NCBI GenBank assembly: GCA_027578815.1
Contig: JANBTH010000003.1
Span: forward strand, 1-64,000
Reading direction: 5' to 3'
DNA from: Coemansia sp. RSA 1804
Taxonomy: Eukaryota; Kickxellomycota; Kickxellomycetes; Kickxellales; Kickxellaceae
DNA length: 64,000 nt
Shown: positions 1-13,825 of the stretch, in pieces
How the letters are laid out: each line of letters starts with the position of its first letter
Position numbering within the stretch: position 1 is the stretch's first letter
Position numbers and translations under genes: made by a program
The notes under the pieces: generated by a model
The model's input: only the letters and a program-made list of their open reading frames with translations
What the model was told of the DNA's origin: nothing
Databases searched by the model: none

Positions 1-2795
<2,795 letters not shown>

Positions 2796-4192
2796 GATTA
2801 CGCAGGCAAGAGAGGAGCCTGCTCATTTTCTTGGGACTTTCTCATATTCCTTTACTTCTTTGTTCAACCTCAACATACTCCTTTATTTAAACATAGAAAA
2901 AAGCAACGTAGAATATAGATGAAATCATGATTGCGCTATCTTATTCCGTGGACCAACTTTCTGTGGAGATTGTAGAGTGGCTCCAGAAACGAGATTCCGC
3001 ACTCGGGACAGTACGTGTACGGGTTGTTATCAGTGTTAGACTCTGGCATTGTTTTGGAGTTTTCTCGAGGTTTAAAAGCCTGTGTTTTTTCTACGGCTAT
3101 TTCGGTGCTATTCCAATCTAGGGAGATGTGAAAGTTATGAAAGTAAACAATGATGCTACTGTTTTACGTATATTTAATATCTTTTTGCCAACAACAAAAC
3201 TAGACATCCATGCTGACTATTTATATGCCGGACCGTTTATACCCAGCCTGCTCCATCTTGCCTGCCTTTTGTCAGCACATAGTGAGTGTGATAAATACGA
3301 AGAAGGAGCCCATTGGTCCTTCATACTGTTGTTGGAGCGAGTGGATAGTATCTATCGCGTATCCGGGGGTTCTTGCTGATCTTATCATACACTCCAGTAT
3401 TTATATCAATCATATCATGCTGAGCAATTGGGATGTGCGGTGGAGGGGGGCTGAGAAATGTTCCGAAACCGCAGATAATTTGCACTTGTTGGGTCCAGCT
3501 GATAAAGAATGAAACGAAAGAGCGCAAAGTCCTTTTTTCCTCCGTTGTTACGTCTCAGTGGAAGAAATACATGTGGGTTTGGTAAAACCTTATCGACACA
3601 AAAGCATCACAGTACGGGCATGGTCTAGCGTTCATATCGATTCCAGGCATCTTGTTCCTAATTACGGAGAAGATATATATAGATGTTTAGACCGTTGGAT
3701 CTGTTGTTATTTGGAGCAGGTGGATGGAAAAAATAAAGAGAGAGAGAAACAGCATTGTCGTAACTAGATGTATTTATATTGCTGGAAATTCCTGTAATAA
3801 ATGCTTATCTTTCGTTATTGGCTGAATAGCATAATTGTGAATGCAGAACATGCCATGTGTTATTGCCATGTTTTTCTCTCGCCAGTCAGTGTCTCCTATC
3901 CATTCTTGTTCATGGATATTCACGAATTCATTGTATCAATAGAAAAGAAAAGAAGGTGTATGAATTGACATTTCGTTCACTTTTACTCACACATAATTCT
4001 TTCCAACAGATTAGTTAATGTCAAAATCGGCATACTATTGGTAAACAAGTAAAAAGAGGAAAACAAAAAGCAAATAAGGTCAAACCTAGGAAAATGACCA
4101 AACTTGCTAGTGTAAAAGAGAGAAAATAATAGAGAGTTAAAGGGTGAAAATGTATGACTAGTAGGGAAGCGACTATCCAATAATCAGGTTTT
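2796..4192. other. Intergenic, no supported gene
   Basis: This separates the 3' end of CTP synthase from the 3' end of the first stalk protein. A 28-codon open stretch at 2927-3010 ends at a donor-like GTACGT and could be a first exon, but I find no recognisable continuation. Other short frames look random. Confidence 0.4.
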
Positions 4193-4912
4193 CTAGGGCT
4201 TGGGGAGAACAGTGTCCAAGAGGCAAGGCACCTGGTTCTCGAGGATGCTTACAAGCGCAGTGACGGTGTTGTGGAGATCCAGAGGCTGGCCCAGGAGACC
4301 CTTGACCAGGTTGTTGACAAGATCAACGAGACCGCCGCTGCCGTTGACAGCAGGACCGGCAAGAAGCCCATCGACGCCGCTAAGGATGTTCTTGACAAGC
4401 TTCTTGACGCCGTCAACGGTGGTTGACAGACCAAGCTTGTTGAGCAGCGGAGTGAGCGCCGAGATCTGGTCGGGCGTGACTCCGCAGGCGTTGAGGCCAC
4501 CGCTGCCGCCGCTGCCGCCATTGTTGCCGCCGCCCGGAGCGCTGCCGTTACCGCCGTTGCCTGGTGCTCCACCTCCAGGGGCACTTCCTCCAGGAGCGCC
4601 GCCGCCAGGGGCTCCACCACCGGGAGCTCCACCACCGGGCGCACCGCCTCCTGGAAGGCCACCGCCGGGCGCTCCACCGCCTGGAAGACCACCACCAGGG
4701 AACCCACCGCCCGGGAATCCGCCTCCAGGAAGACCGCCACCAGGGAACCCACCGCCAGGTGCACCACCGCCTGGGAATCCAGGAGGACCACCGTGGCCGG
4801 GAGCAAACGGATACGAGTCCTCGATGATGAAGTTGCCGCTACGCTCGGTAAGAGGTGCGGCTGCTGCAAAGGTAGCCAGGGCAAGTGCAATGATCGACGA
4901 TGAGAAACGCAT
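4193..4912 (-). CDS. Secreted Gly/Pro-stalk protein, two-Cys C-terminal domain (family member 1)
   Basis: The 239-residue product starts MRFSSSI and has a typical signal peptide ending near AAAAP. I chose this ATG, three codons inside the longest frame, because the tandem neighbour starts identically. After a short linker comes a stalk of about 80 residues built from a PGGGx pentad (x is A, F or L). It ends in a folded-looking 97-residue domain with only two cysteines, at its first position (CGVTPDQ) and near its end ([11 protein letters not shown]). Between them are amphipathic, Leu/Val-rich helices. No TM segment or GPI signal follows. Three other genes in the window share this C-terminal domain. 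The function is unknown; a cell-surface or secreted structural or surface-active role is an inference. The domain is distinct from hydrophobins, which have eight cysteines. Confidence 0.85.
   Translation of the reverse strand: MRFSSSIIALALATFAAAAPLTERSGNFIIEDSYPFAPGHGGPPGFPGGGAPGGGFPGGGLPGGGFPGGGFPGGGLPGGGAPGGGLPGGGAPGGGAPGGGAPGGGAPGGSAPGGGAPGNGGNGSAPGGGNNGGSGGSGGLNACGVTPDQISALTPLLNKLGLSTTVDGVKKLVKNILSGVDGLLAGPAVNGSGGLVDLVNNLVKGLLGQPLDLHNTVTALVSILENQVPCLLDTVLPKP
4565..4795 (-). repeat. Coding minisatellite for the PGGGx stalk
   Basis: About 15-nt units encode Pro-Gly-Gly-Gly-(Ala/Phe/Leu). The opposite strand is open only because of this repetitive composition. Repeat number is likely to vary between strains. 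Confidence 0.8.
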
Positions 4913-6562
4913 TTTTAACAATTAATTTCCGATAGGCAAAATATAAATTAATGTTTTTTGGCTATGCAAAGCAAATGGGTGGCAAGGTGAAGGTCGAGAG
5001 AAAAGGCGGAGGAATTTGGGAGTAACAAATTGAACGAGAAATGACTCTTGGTTAGAACCGGAACTGCATTTCAAGAGAGGAATCTGTCTCCAGGTCGACC
5101 TATATATTATTTTTTTTCTAGAAATATCGGACCGCTTGCAATGTTTTTCCCATTGCAAGATTCCAACGATACTACGGCAAAGAAATAATAATACAAAATC
5201 ACTTGCATAATAGTGTTTGCTCTCAATCGCCTCCCGCCCCCGAATCCCGCTCTGGAAACAGCAGCCAAACACCATCCATGGCCTCCCCAAATATCTCTGG
5301 TTATTCCATTATTCTCTTCTTGTTTTAGAATCAGTCTCCAAAAGAAAATAAAGATTGCATTCTTTTTTCTAGTTGCAGAGTGAAAGAGACGGGGGAGGGG
5401 TTAGTATTCAGATGAGTTGCTTGACGCGCTATGTGTTTTCCATTCAACTACAGAATACAGCATAATGGGCTGGAAAACAACAACAATAACCGCTAAATAA
5501 CGCCAACATTCCGGAACAAGATAACAGAGAAGAACGCTCCTTTCTTTTCTTTATTGCACATTTTGTTCTTTCTGTGAAAACAAACATGGGTTTTGGATGA
5601 GTTGCGAGTGTGGCGTTGTATACAATCTTCAAGAGTGTCTTTTCTTGTACCCAAAATCGTCATTAAACAATGGGTTCTGTATTTGTTGTTGCTTTCTCTG
5701 TATAAAAACAACAACATGAAATAATGTGCGCACGGCTGTGTGGCCAAACAAGAAAAAAATTGTAACACAAGAATAATAATAATTACAACAGTTCTTTAAA
5801 GATTCTTTTTGGCGATGAGTGGGACTATTTGTCAATGCACTATTCCACTCCCTACATTAGCACCACAACAATGGTAGACATGGAATCTGTGGAGGCTTTC
5901 CCATCCATTCTTTAGCTTTGGTTAAAATGCTTGGATTTTCTTCCTTAAAAAGAGTGTAAAAAAGGTGGGCTATCATTATGCGCCACAATGCTACCCATTT
6001 TATATTTCAAAGTAAAATATTGGCATTTTTCTTGGACTAACTGTATAAAGCTGGCTAGCGGATACAATGTTTTGGTTCAGATATTCCTTTGTTGCAAAAA
6101 CCTTGCGTCTTCTAAGCCTCAGATTAAGAGCTATTGTCTGTTCTAGCTACAATGGCGCAATACTTGTCTTTCGTTATTCCATGTGATAAAACAGACAACC
6201 GCACAACCAGCGTTTTCAATTGAACAGCTGTAAATTTTTGCGATAGACTTGTACTGCTTACTCTTTGCACACCACAAGCCACACAGACCAACATGCGGAC
6301 ACGGTTCCGATTAGCCAATTACGCCAGATCTGATTGGAAATGTTATCAGTGGCGTAAGTGTTAAATCTATCTACTAGCATGGATTAATCAGTCAGCATCA
6401 GCCGCTGAATTAGACGGAAAAAGCGGACGTTGGAATATAGTATGATAATGGCAAAACACAACAAAAATGGCAAGAGATGAGAAATTTCTACTACTGAGGA
6501 GACGAGAGAACCAGCGAAAGTTAGTAGCGTGGCAGCAAGAAAGAATTAATCAGAAGAGAAAT
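4913..6562. other. Intergenic, no supported gene
   Basis: AT-rich DNA between the 5' end of stalk protein 1 and the 3' end of stalk protein 2. The short frames on both strands lack domains. It presumably holds the promoter of stalk protein 1 at its left end. Confidence 0.4.
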
Positions 6563-7312
6563 TTAGGGGTAGGGCAGAACAGTGTCGAGGAGGCACGGAA
6601 TCTGGTTCTCAAGAATGCTAGTGAGAGCATCGACGGTGTTGTGGAGATCGAGCGGCTGGCCCAGAAGACCCTTGACCAGGTTGTTGACAAGATCAACAAG
6701 ACCGCCACGGCCATTGATTGCTGGGCTCTCCAGAAGGCCTCCGACGCCGTAGATGACGTTGTCCACAAGCTGCTTGACGCCGTCAACAGTGGTGGCAAGA
6801 CCAAGCTTGGTGAGGATTGGCGTGAGTGCTGCGATCTGGTCTGCTGTGACTCCGCAGGCATTGACAGGTCCGCCGGGTCCTCCAGGTCCACCTGGACCGC
6901 CAGGGAATCCAGGTCCTCCAGGGCCGCCTGGGAATCCTGGGCCGCCGGGGCCTCCAGGGAAACCAGGTCCACCGGGTCCTCCTGGGCCATTAGGCCCTCC
7001 TGGGCCGCCTGGGAATCCTGGACCACCAGGACCGCCTGGGAACCCTGGGCCGCCGGGACCGTTCGGACCACCCGGACCTCCGGGGAATCCGGGTCCTCCA
7101 GGACCACCCGGGAAGCCGGGACCACCTGGGCCACCTGGTCCGCCAGGACCTCCGGGGCCAACAGGGAATCCGGAACCGCCGTTATAACCAGGGGCAACAG
7201 GGTATCCAGCCGGACGCTCGCCAACGGATCTGTACTCATCGCGAACGGTAAGAGGTGAAGCAGCCGCGACGGCGGCAAGGGCAAAGGCGGCAATTGACGA
7301 GGAGAAACGCAT
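6563..7312 (-). CDS. Secreted collagen-like protein, two-Cys C-terminal domain (family member 2)
   Basis: The 249-residue product begins [20 protein letters not shown], a clear signal peptide nearly identical to that of the gene 1.7 kb downstream on the same strand, so the two are tandem duplicates. The ATG chosen lies six codons inside the longest open frame. The mature protein has a stalk of about 32 uninterrupted triplets Gly-(Gly/Phe)-Pro, with only two Asn-Gly-Pro interruptions. It then has the 97-residue two-cysteine domain (CGVTADQ ... [11 protein letters not shown]), very close to that of member 1. Gly at every third residue with Pro in the Y position is a collagen-like repeat. Whether it folds as a triple helix is untested, and many X positions are Gly, which weakens a helix. 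Secretion is strongly indicated; the function is unknown. Confidence 0.87.
   Translation of the reverse strand: MRFSSSIAAFALAAVAAASPLTVRDEYRSVGERPAGYPVAPGYNGGSGFPVGPGGPGGPGGPGGPGFPGGPGGPGFPGGPGGPNGPGGPGFPGGPGGPGFPGGPGGPNGPGGPGGPGFPGGPGGPGFPGGPGGPGFPGGPGGPGGPGGPVNACGVTADQIAALTPILTKLGLATTVDGVKQLVDNVIYGVGGLLESPAINGRGGLVDLVNNLVKGLLGQPLDLHNTVDALTSILENQIPCLLDTVLPYP
6867..7162 (-). repeat. Collagen-like coding repeat (9-nt units)
   Basis: Nine-nucleotide units encode Gly-X-Pro triplets, with X being Gly or Phe. The array is strongly GC-rich and the complementary strand is also open through it. Higher-order units of three to five triplets are visible, which suggests growth by unequal exchange. Confidence 0.85.
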
Positions 7313-9070
7313 TTTCAAAATATAAACCAAACGACTTGAAGATGTTACGGTGTAACTTGCGAGGTTTAGCGTTTAAAGGAAAAGAGGAAAAGGGAGGAAA
7401 TAAGGTGTAAAGAGGAGTTTTTTTCGGGGACGAGTAGATAATGAAAATTAGGTGGTAGGAAAGACAAGTAAACCGTATGAGGAGAGGAATGGTTAAAGTT
7501 TTTATTAGCGTGGAATGACTTCAATGATTTATAGGAAATTTCAACCAGAAGCTTTTGTGAATTTACAGCCAGTCCTCTATGGTTAATATTCTTGCGTGTA
7601 CGCTTTTTCCACTCAGCGAAATGCAAATGATTTTCTGTGCTAGATGTTAGAGTGTGTATTAAACGGTCCATCGTTGCTTTGTCAAACACAGCGGACTGCA
7701 ATATAAATTCTTGTGTTTTGTTTTTGCATTTGGCAATGTTGTCGCTTGAGTCAATATATTGTGCTGTTACCGAAAGTGGTCAACCAGTCAGTCCCTCCCT
7801 CTTTTTCCAGCTGTTTTATTATGTTAAACAAAGAGACATTTATAACATTGTCGTTGCTATAATAGCCAGAAATTGCAAAAAAAGAAAACCATACAACAAA
7901 AACAAATGGCTTTTCCGCCAAATCTAGGGCACGCATTAACAGATATTGTCGTTTGCTTTATTTGCCATCAAAACAAAAAGCTAACAAACCTGCCTATAAA
8001 CATTTACCGTCATTTGTTTTGTGCTTTTGCAAAGGGCTTCTGCATATTAAGGTATGGATAGAAATTAGCAAAAAATTGCGCATTTATGCTAGTGCTGCAC
8101 AAGCCATAGCTAGTCCTGCTAAAGCAGCTTCCAATCTTGTAAACAACACAAACAAGGGCCTGAAAATATGTGTACCAGATGCCCCCATTTACCTGATTCT
8201 GTAGTCGCATGTCCCGCGCAAGAAATTCATGCAATTGAAACAAGTGTTGCTGTTCTATTCGGGTTCTTTACATTTTACAATGTATCTTTAACAATTGCTT
8301 AACAGTGGCCAAGTCCTAAACAGACCGCAATATGCTTACGGAAGAGACCAAAAGAGTTGGCCGTAAGGTGAAAAAACAAACAAAAAATATTTTATACAAT
8401 TGTCTGCTATTGAAATATTAAACAATGCTCATATAACACAAAACCAGTCTATATTGTTTACTGTGTACGGATCTCTTCTATTTCAATACTTTGATGGCGT
8501 CCAGCTATTTTATAAAGAAGAATTGAGACTTGCGGTTTTTAGCCACTTTTATATTATAGATGTATTCAAAATATACATGGAAATAGATTGTTTAGCCTCC
8601 CCCGGTGGCTTGGACTGTCTGCATCCACCTAATTGTCTGCTTGTACAAGAATGCTTGCAAAAAGCGTATCAAACGTAAATGGCACAGCAGCAAAATACGC
8701 CATAAAATACATAGATTAGGTGATGAATTATTGGATTAAAATAATCAGCAATACCAGACTAATCAATTCCTCAGGACTCTTCTACATATCGCTTCATAGC
8801 CCTTTAGAGTATAAATTTTTAGCATAGGCGGTCTCAACGGCCATCATCACATTTATTTACAATATTATGATTTCAATCGGTAGGCAGTTGTGGCATTCGA
8901 TTTAGACCCAGTGAAATTGGCTAATAATAAATCAACTTTTTATATAGAAAAACTGCGTGGAATTTAAAAGCCATCCTACTTATTGTTGTTTAATATCTAT
9001 TTGAATAAAAACATAAGAAACTTTATGTAGAAACGTATTTCACTAAATCGGCTTTATACTGTTTGCCATA
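7313..9070. other. Intergenic, no supported gene
   Basis: An AT-rich stretch of about 1.76 kb between the start of stalk protein 2 and the 3' end of the F-box-like gene. No frame shows a recognisable domain or a good coding bias. Confidence 0.4.
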
Positions 9071-10756
9071 TTAATATGCTATTTTGAGAAGACGTTGTAT
9101 TCTGTCAATGTGCTTGTCGTACAGTCCGCTTGCAATGAGCCTTTCGATGTTGCTCTTGAAACCATATCTGTACCTCGGTGGAATATATTCCAAAGTAAAG
9201 TTGGTGCATAGAATGGTAAATGCAAGTGCAGTTGCTGTCGCAGGCCATGTATCTTCAGAGTCTATTTTCACAATCCTCCAGTGTCTAAAACGATGGCTTA
9301 TAGGGTAGCTATCTTTGTGGATATCGTCGATAAATTTGATAAACCGCTTACAATTAGGCTTAAGCCCCATTTTTCCAGAAGCACACTCAAGCGTTGTCAG
9401 ATTGGGCAACATCTTTACAATTGTAATAAGCTCAAACAGTGTGCCTTTATATCCAGAAAAACGTAGCACTTGAATGTTTTTTAGTTTTGGAGTTTCTGCC
9501 AAGATGCTTTCAACGCCATGTAGCCCTTCTTTCCGCAGCGAAAAGGTTGTTGTTGCTGGAGTAATAAGGTTTACTCCAAAGCTTGTGAATGTCTCAAGAC
9601 CATCCCCAGCACCACCATTGGCATAAAAATCGCGAACAATGATATGGCTCAGGTGGCTGTACTTTCCAGCAGCAAAAGTCTTGCATCTTTGCAATATGTC
9701 CATTATACCGATATTAGTTCTAATATTCAAATAGTCAAGAGTTTTGTTGCTGCCTCGAAATAATGCGTCGTCGTCGAATATATACGGTGAATCCAACCAA
9801 AGAGCTCGCAAAGCCGGAAATAGGGCTATGTTTTTATCTACAATAAGCTTTTCGCTTAAAGAATAGTTTCTGGAAGCACAAAATCTAAGATTTTGTAATC
9901 TTGGATACACAACCGGTTTGTTTTCTTCGTTGAAAATTAAAGATCTAATGTTTTGCAAACGGGCGTCAGTAAAACTCAGTAACGTCAGAGTGGAAGCTGA
10001 CTTTCTGATAATGTGGACATAAAGGGCATCTTGGCAAAAAGAGCACTGAACTTCTGTTAGCTCTACAGTATTATTCATAAGCTGGTTTCCACGCGGTAGA
10101 GACGCTTCCCCTTTGGCTAGAGCAAACGATTTCGCCTTCTCAGAAATTACTGATAGAAAATCACCTGCCTTCAAGGTACACTTAAATGACAGATTATAAT
10201 CTGGATAACCCGGTTTTAAAACGCCCAGAGCGACGTTTTGAAGTTTTGGCATTGCTGTTGGTATGCGCTGGGCGAGCCAATAAACTTTCGTTTCCTCAAA
10301 GGCAATGTTCTGATCGGAAGTTTGGTCAAAGAATCCAGGAATGTCAACAAACAGAAGGTGTGCTGAAGAGAAAACAAGGTCTTCTGGCCAAGCTGAAGAG
10401 AAATCCCTGAGAGAATGGTCATGTTGAAAGTTTGGATTAAGCTCAAAGGCTACACTGACTCGTTTAACGTAGTTGTTGTAATCTTTGTCCACTCTGATAT
10501 TGCTCGGCAAGTCGATATACTGTAACTGGCTAGTTTGGTTTTCAATAGATACACTAATTCTAGCCCTGCCAAAGAAGTGCTTGAGAGCAAGTTCGCGCCA
10601 ATAGCAGCTAACATTGTACAGTATGGACCATACACGTTTTTGTTTGTCATGCGAGACCAACGTAGAATTTGAGTCTAGACCATAAGACATACAGTAGAAT
10701 GCAACTTTCTCTGCTATATGCAGTGGAAGGGTCTGAAAGGCAGACAACTTTGTCAT
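9071..10756 (-). CDS. F-box/LRR-like protein, paralogue of the gene at 28.1 kb
   Basis: The product has 561 residues from the ATG at 10756, giving MTKLSAFQTLPLHIAEKV. The longer upstream part of the frame is a hydrophobic, low-quality leader and is absent from the paralogue. The N-terminus has F-box-like features (a Leu-Pro pair, then hydrophobic helices). A diagnostic motif, ILYNVSCYWRELALKHFF at residues about 45-62, is shared with the paralogue at 28119. The rest is a series of Leu-rich segments with no Cys-type LRR consensus. F-box proteins are usually substrate adaptors of SCF ubiquitin ligases; that role is inferred and not shown. A divergent leucine-rich protein outside the SCF system remains possible. 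Confidence 0.7.
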   Translation of the reverse strand: MTKLSAFQTLPLHIAEKVAFYCMSYGLDSNSTLVSHDKQKRVWSILYNVSCYWRELALKHFFGRARISVSIENQTSQLQYIDLPSNIRVDKDYNNYVKRVSVAFELNPNFQHDHSLRDFSSAWPEDLVFSSAHLLFVDIPGFFDQTSDQNIAFEETKVYWLAQRIPTAMPKLQNVALGVLKPGYPDYNLSFKCTLKAGDFLSVISEKAKSFALAKGEASLPRGNQLMNNTVELTEVQCSFCQDALYVHIIRKSASTLTLLSFTDARLQNIRSLIFNEENKPVVYPRLQNLRFCASRNYSLSEKLIVDKNIALFPALRALWLDSPYIFDDDALFRGSNKTLDYLNIRTNIGIMDILQRCKTFAAGKYSHLSHIIVRDFYANGGAGDGLETFTSFGVNLITPATTTFSLRKEGLHGVESILAETPKLKNIQVLRFSGYKGTLFELITIVKMLPNLTTLECASGKMGLKPNCKRFIKFIDDIHKDSYPISHRFRHWRIVKIDSEDTWPATATALAFTILCTNFTLEYIPPRYRYGFKSNIERLIASGLYDKHIDRIQRLLKIAY

Positions 10757-11279
10757 GGTTATAGAGAAAAAGATATTCAAGCTAAAGAGTAAAAATGTAT
10801 TATTGAAAAGTAAAGTTGGAGAAAGACAGAAGAAACAAAGAAAAATCCGCAGCTTTGCTAATTTATTTCTGTTTACTGAGATGAGGTGGAAGCAAGCCAT
10901 TGCAAGACCGACATGCAGTATTAATAGAGAGAAAATATAGGCATATAGTGTTAATACAGGTTTCTCAAAGACCAATATACAAGAACAAGGTATCCAGTTG
11001 AAGCCTCTACATATTCATGCTTTATAATTAGTAGAAAGGAAACAATATGAAAACCATCACAAAGTTCCCATTGGATGTATTTCTTTGTTCTTTGAGAAGA
11101 CATGCGCAACGCCCTTTTCACACAGGGATGGGGATACTTTAATATACAAGTGTGACATTTAACCTTCATAAGAGCCCCAACTTGTGTCTTCTTGTTTGGT
11201 GGCTGTAAAGTATATAGAAATTTTCGTGTTGACTTTTCCTTGTGGTGATATTAACTAAAAAACCATAAAAAGATAAGAA
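10757..11279. other. Intergenic, no supported gene
   Basis: Lies upstream of the F-box-like gene and downstream of the aldo-keto reductase. A 72-codon minus-strand frame beginning MKVKCHTC overlaps the unlikely 5' extension of the F-box-like gene. I do not consider it supported. Confidence 0.35.
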
Positions 11280-12203
11280 TTAGATGACCGGGCACTCTGC
11301 CTCTTCTGGATAGAATATCCACCTTAGTTCTTTAAAATCGCGACCAGGATCGCAGTTGCGCTCAAGTCTCTTTATACTATTAATCATGCGCATTTCTTCA
11401 GGAATCAGCTCCACGAATTCCTTCAGATTCTGCCTGAGACGGATTGGATTGCTTGACTTTGGAATAACAACAATGCCGCGAGCACGCTCCCAGGAGAGCG
11501 CAACTTGCGCAGGCGTACAGGAATGAGCATCTGCAATGCGCTTGAGTATCTCATCATCCATCACGTTCAAATCGTTTCCGCCCACAGGACAGTAGGCCGT
11601 AACAACAATGTTGTTTTGCTTGCAGAATTCAACCAGTTCGTGTTCCTGGCAGTATGGATGGACTTCTATCTGGTTTGTTACTGGAAGGATGCGGCACTGG
11701 GGAAGCATCTTTTCCAGAATGGGCTTGTTAAAGTTACTGACGCCGATAGCGCGGACCTTGCCCTTGTCAACCAAGGCTTCCATCGCCCTCCATGTGTCCA
11801 TAATTGGCACATTCTCAATGACCTCTGCCCCGTAGTTTTTAATAAAGCCGGCCTCGGGCTTCACTGCAAAGGGCCAGTGCATCAGAAGCACATCGAGGTA
11901 GTCAAGCTGCAGCTCATCAAGAATATAGTCTAATGCCCCTTCTACAAGCTCCGGTCTGTGGCTGTGCTCATAAACCTTGGACACAATGAAGAGCTCTTCG
12001 CGTGGAACCTGAACCTCCTTTAATGCCTTTCCAATATCGCGCTGATTGGCATAAAACGGTGCACAGTCAATGTGCCTGTATCCCATCTCAACAGCAGTCT
12101 TAACGGTCTGCACCAAGGCGCCATCATCGTTTCCCCTCCAAGTGCCCAGTCCAACTTCGGGCATAAGGGCGCCGTTGTTTAGCTTGTAGCTCTTTGCAGC
12201 CAT
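11280..12203 (-). CDS. Aldo-keto reductase
   Basis: A cytosolic NAD(P)H-dependent oxidoreductase of the AKR superfamily, which reduces aldehydes or ketones to alcohols. The 307-residue length is typical of a single TIM barrel. The catalytic tetrad is intact: Asp46 and Tyr51 in HIDCAPFYAN, Lys76 in IVSKV, and His109 in LLMHWP. GVSNFN follows on a later barrel strand. IPKSSNPIRLRQN near residue 255 fits the cofactor 2'-phosphate-binding segment of NADPH-using members. The substrate cannot be told from sequence; the fungal GCY/YPR1 or xylose/glycerol-type reductases are the closest class in style. It is a single-exon gene with a moderate GC bias. Neighbours give no pathway hint. Confidence 0.95.
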   Translation of the reverse strand: MAAKSYKLNNGALMPEVGLGTWRGNDDGALVQTVKTAVEMGYRHIDCAPFYANQRDIGKALKEVQVPREELFIVSKVYEHSHRPELVEGALDYILDELQLDYLDVLLMHWPFAVKPEAGFIKNYGAEVIENVPIMDTWRAMEALVDKGKVRAIGVSNFNKPILEKMLPQCRILPVTNQIEVHPYCQEHELVEFCKQNNIVVTAYCPVGGNDLNVMDDEILKRIADAHSCTPAQVALSWERARGIVVIPKSSNPIRLRQNLKEFVELIPEEMRMINSIKRLERNCDPGRDFKELRWIFYPEEAECPVI

Positions 12204-13228
12204 CGTTGCTGTATTCCGTAAACTTGCAATATAATATAAAAGTCAATGTGTGGAGCAATAACGCTGGATGTCCGAGTATAGATAGGGAGAAAGAAAAGAA
12301 AAGAGAGTTAAAGAAGAGGAACATGCAATGTATTTATATTCAAGCTCTTGTTTTTAAATTTTTCTATTCCAAACTAAAAAATAACATTTACCACATTAGA
12401 TAGTGTCTATTCACGGTATATGCATTATAAAGCAATTCTCTTTCTTCACGTTGTACAACAACTAATAGCTGCATATTTCTGCAATCTATGTGTATCTACA
12501 TGTATGAAAAACTCAAAGATTTGCCTAACAATATGCATTTCTCATTTGCTCCAATTTGCTGTAGTCAGTACAGACAACTAGTTTTCGGTGTTTGCTGCGA
12601 CCAGAAAAAGAGAAACAGCTTCCGCTTTGTCATCGTGACATGTGTCAAGAAAAAACCGGTTGTTCAAATCTGGCATGAGAAAGAAGCCATCTGCAGATCT
12701 TGAGCGGAGGAAACGTCTATCAGTAGCAGGACATGAAATACAAGCATCGCGTTGGACAGAACTATATAAAACAAGTTTAAAATCAAGAAACATACCGCCT
12801 TTCTGCAAGCTACGCGATGGTGCAATAACAACGGTTGCACATGGTAAGAATGTTGCGCCAGAGAAGGATAGACACTGTACAATACATTATGCCTAAAACA
12901 AGGACATCCACTGAAAAGGCCATTTCCAGGACAAAAAAATTGAAATGGACAGAGTTACAAATTGGTATTAGTGAGTAGTCAAACATTCAATTAAACATAG
13001 AAATGTTCCATATGGTAGCACATTAATTTGCATTTCAACCCAACAAACACAATTATAAATATAACAACATTACAAGTAAACAAAAATTAAGCTTTCACAA
13101 AACGCCACATAAACAGCAACAACTTAAAACGTAATATTTCAATATATTGGCCATCAAGGCATCACACAAAACAACTAACTGACTAAAAACCACTAAATAA
13201 TCAAAAACATAAAACATGATTTTACGGG
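12204..13228. other. Intergenic, no supported gene
   Basis: AT-rich spacer between the start of the reductase and the 3' end of stalk protein 3. Overlapping short frames at 12.5-12.9 kb exist on both strands and show no domain. Confidence 0.4.
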
Positions 13229-13825
13229 CTAGGGCTTAGGAAGAAGAGTATCAAGGACGCACGGAACCTGCTTCCGCAGAATGCTAGTGACGCTGTCAAC
13301 AGTGGGCTTAAGGTCAAGACCACCGAGTCCAAGTTGACCAACAACGCTATCAACAATGTTGAGAATAGACGAAGTGGCAGGCTCCTGAAGAGTGTTGGCC
13401 AGAAGATCGGTGATCTGCTTGGTCAGGTGCTTGAGATCGTCAACGGTCCTGGTGAGCTGGAGCTCGTTAACAAGAGGAGTAAGAGCCGCAACCTGGCCAG
13501 GAGAGAGACCGCAGTCGGCTGGGTTGCCAACCGGGCCACCGACTGGACCACTTCCGTTGGATCCGTTGCCGTTAGAGCCGTTTCCGTTGTTCCCGGCGCC
13601 GTTGTTTCCATTGGACCCGTTGCCGTTGTTACCGGAGCCATTGTTGCCAGATCCGCCATTTCCGCTACCAGGGTAAGTGGCGCCGCTGCCAGGATAGGTG
13701 CCGCCGACAGGAGGAGCAACAATTGGGGGCACGGTGATAACCTGGCCAACGTTACCGCCATAGTAAGGAGCGGCAACAGCGCACGAGACAAGACCAAAGA
13801 CGGTGGCAAGAGTGGAGAAACGCAT
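13229..13825 (-). CDS. Secreted Asn/Gly/Ser-stalk protein, two-Cys C-terminal domain (family member 3)
   Basis: The 198-residue product has a signal peptide (MRFSTLATVFGLVSCAVAAP). A short Pro/Gly/Thr segment leads to a stalk of Asn-Gly-Ser repeats (NNGSGNNGNGSNG type). The last 94 residues form the family domain: Cys at its first position (CGLSPGQVAALTPLV), amphipathic helices, and a second Cys near the end (KQVPCVLDTLLP), spaced 84 residues apart. The domain length and the LGLGGLDLKP segment place it with member 4 at 38.6 kb, apart from members 1 and 2. The Asn-Gly-Ser stalk is polar, and some N-x-S/T sequons may be glycosylated. Secreted; function unknown. Confidence 0.85.
   Translation of the reverse strand: MRFSTLATVFGLVSCAVAAPYYGGNVGQVITVPPIVAPPVGGTYPGSGATYPGSGNGGSGNNGSGNNGNGSNGNNGAGNNGNGSNGNGSNGSGPVGGPVGNPADCGLSPGQVAALTPLVNELQLTRTVDDLKHLTKQITDLLANTLQEPATSSILNIVDSVVGQLGLGGLDLKPTVDSVTSILRKQVPCVLDTLLPKP

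Noticed and set aside
4200..4925. 241-codon Pro-rich frame on the + strand opposite stalk protein 1
   Set aside because: It is the complement of the PGGGx repeat; GC-rich repeats keep the opposite strand open. The minus-strand frame has a signal peptide and a domain shared with three other genes.
6753..7187. 144-codon GPPGPP frame on the + strand that itself looks collagen-like
   Set aside because: It is the antisense of the Gly-x-Pro array. It has no signal peptide, and its flanks are antisense to the conserved two-Cys domain.
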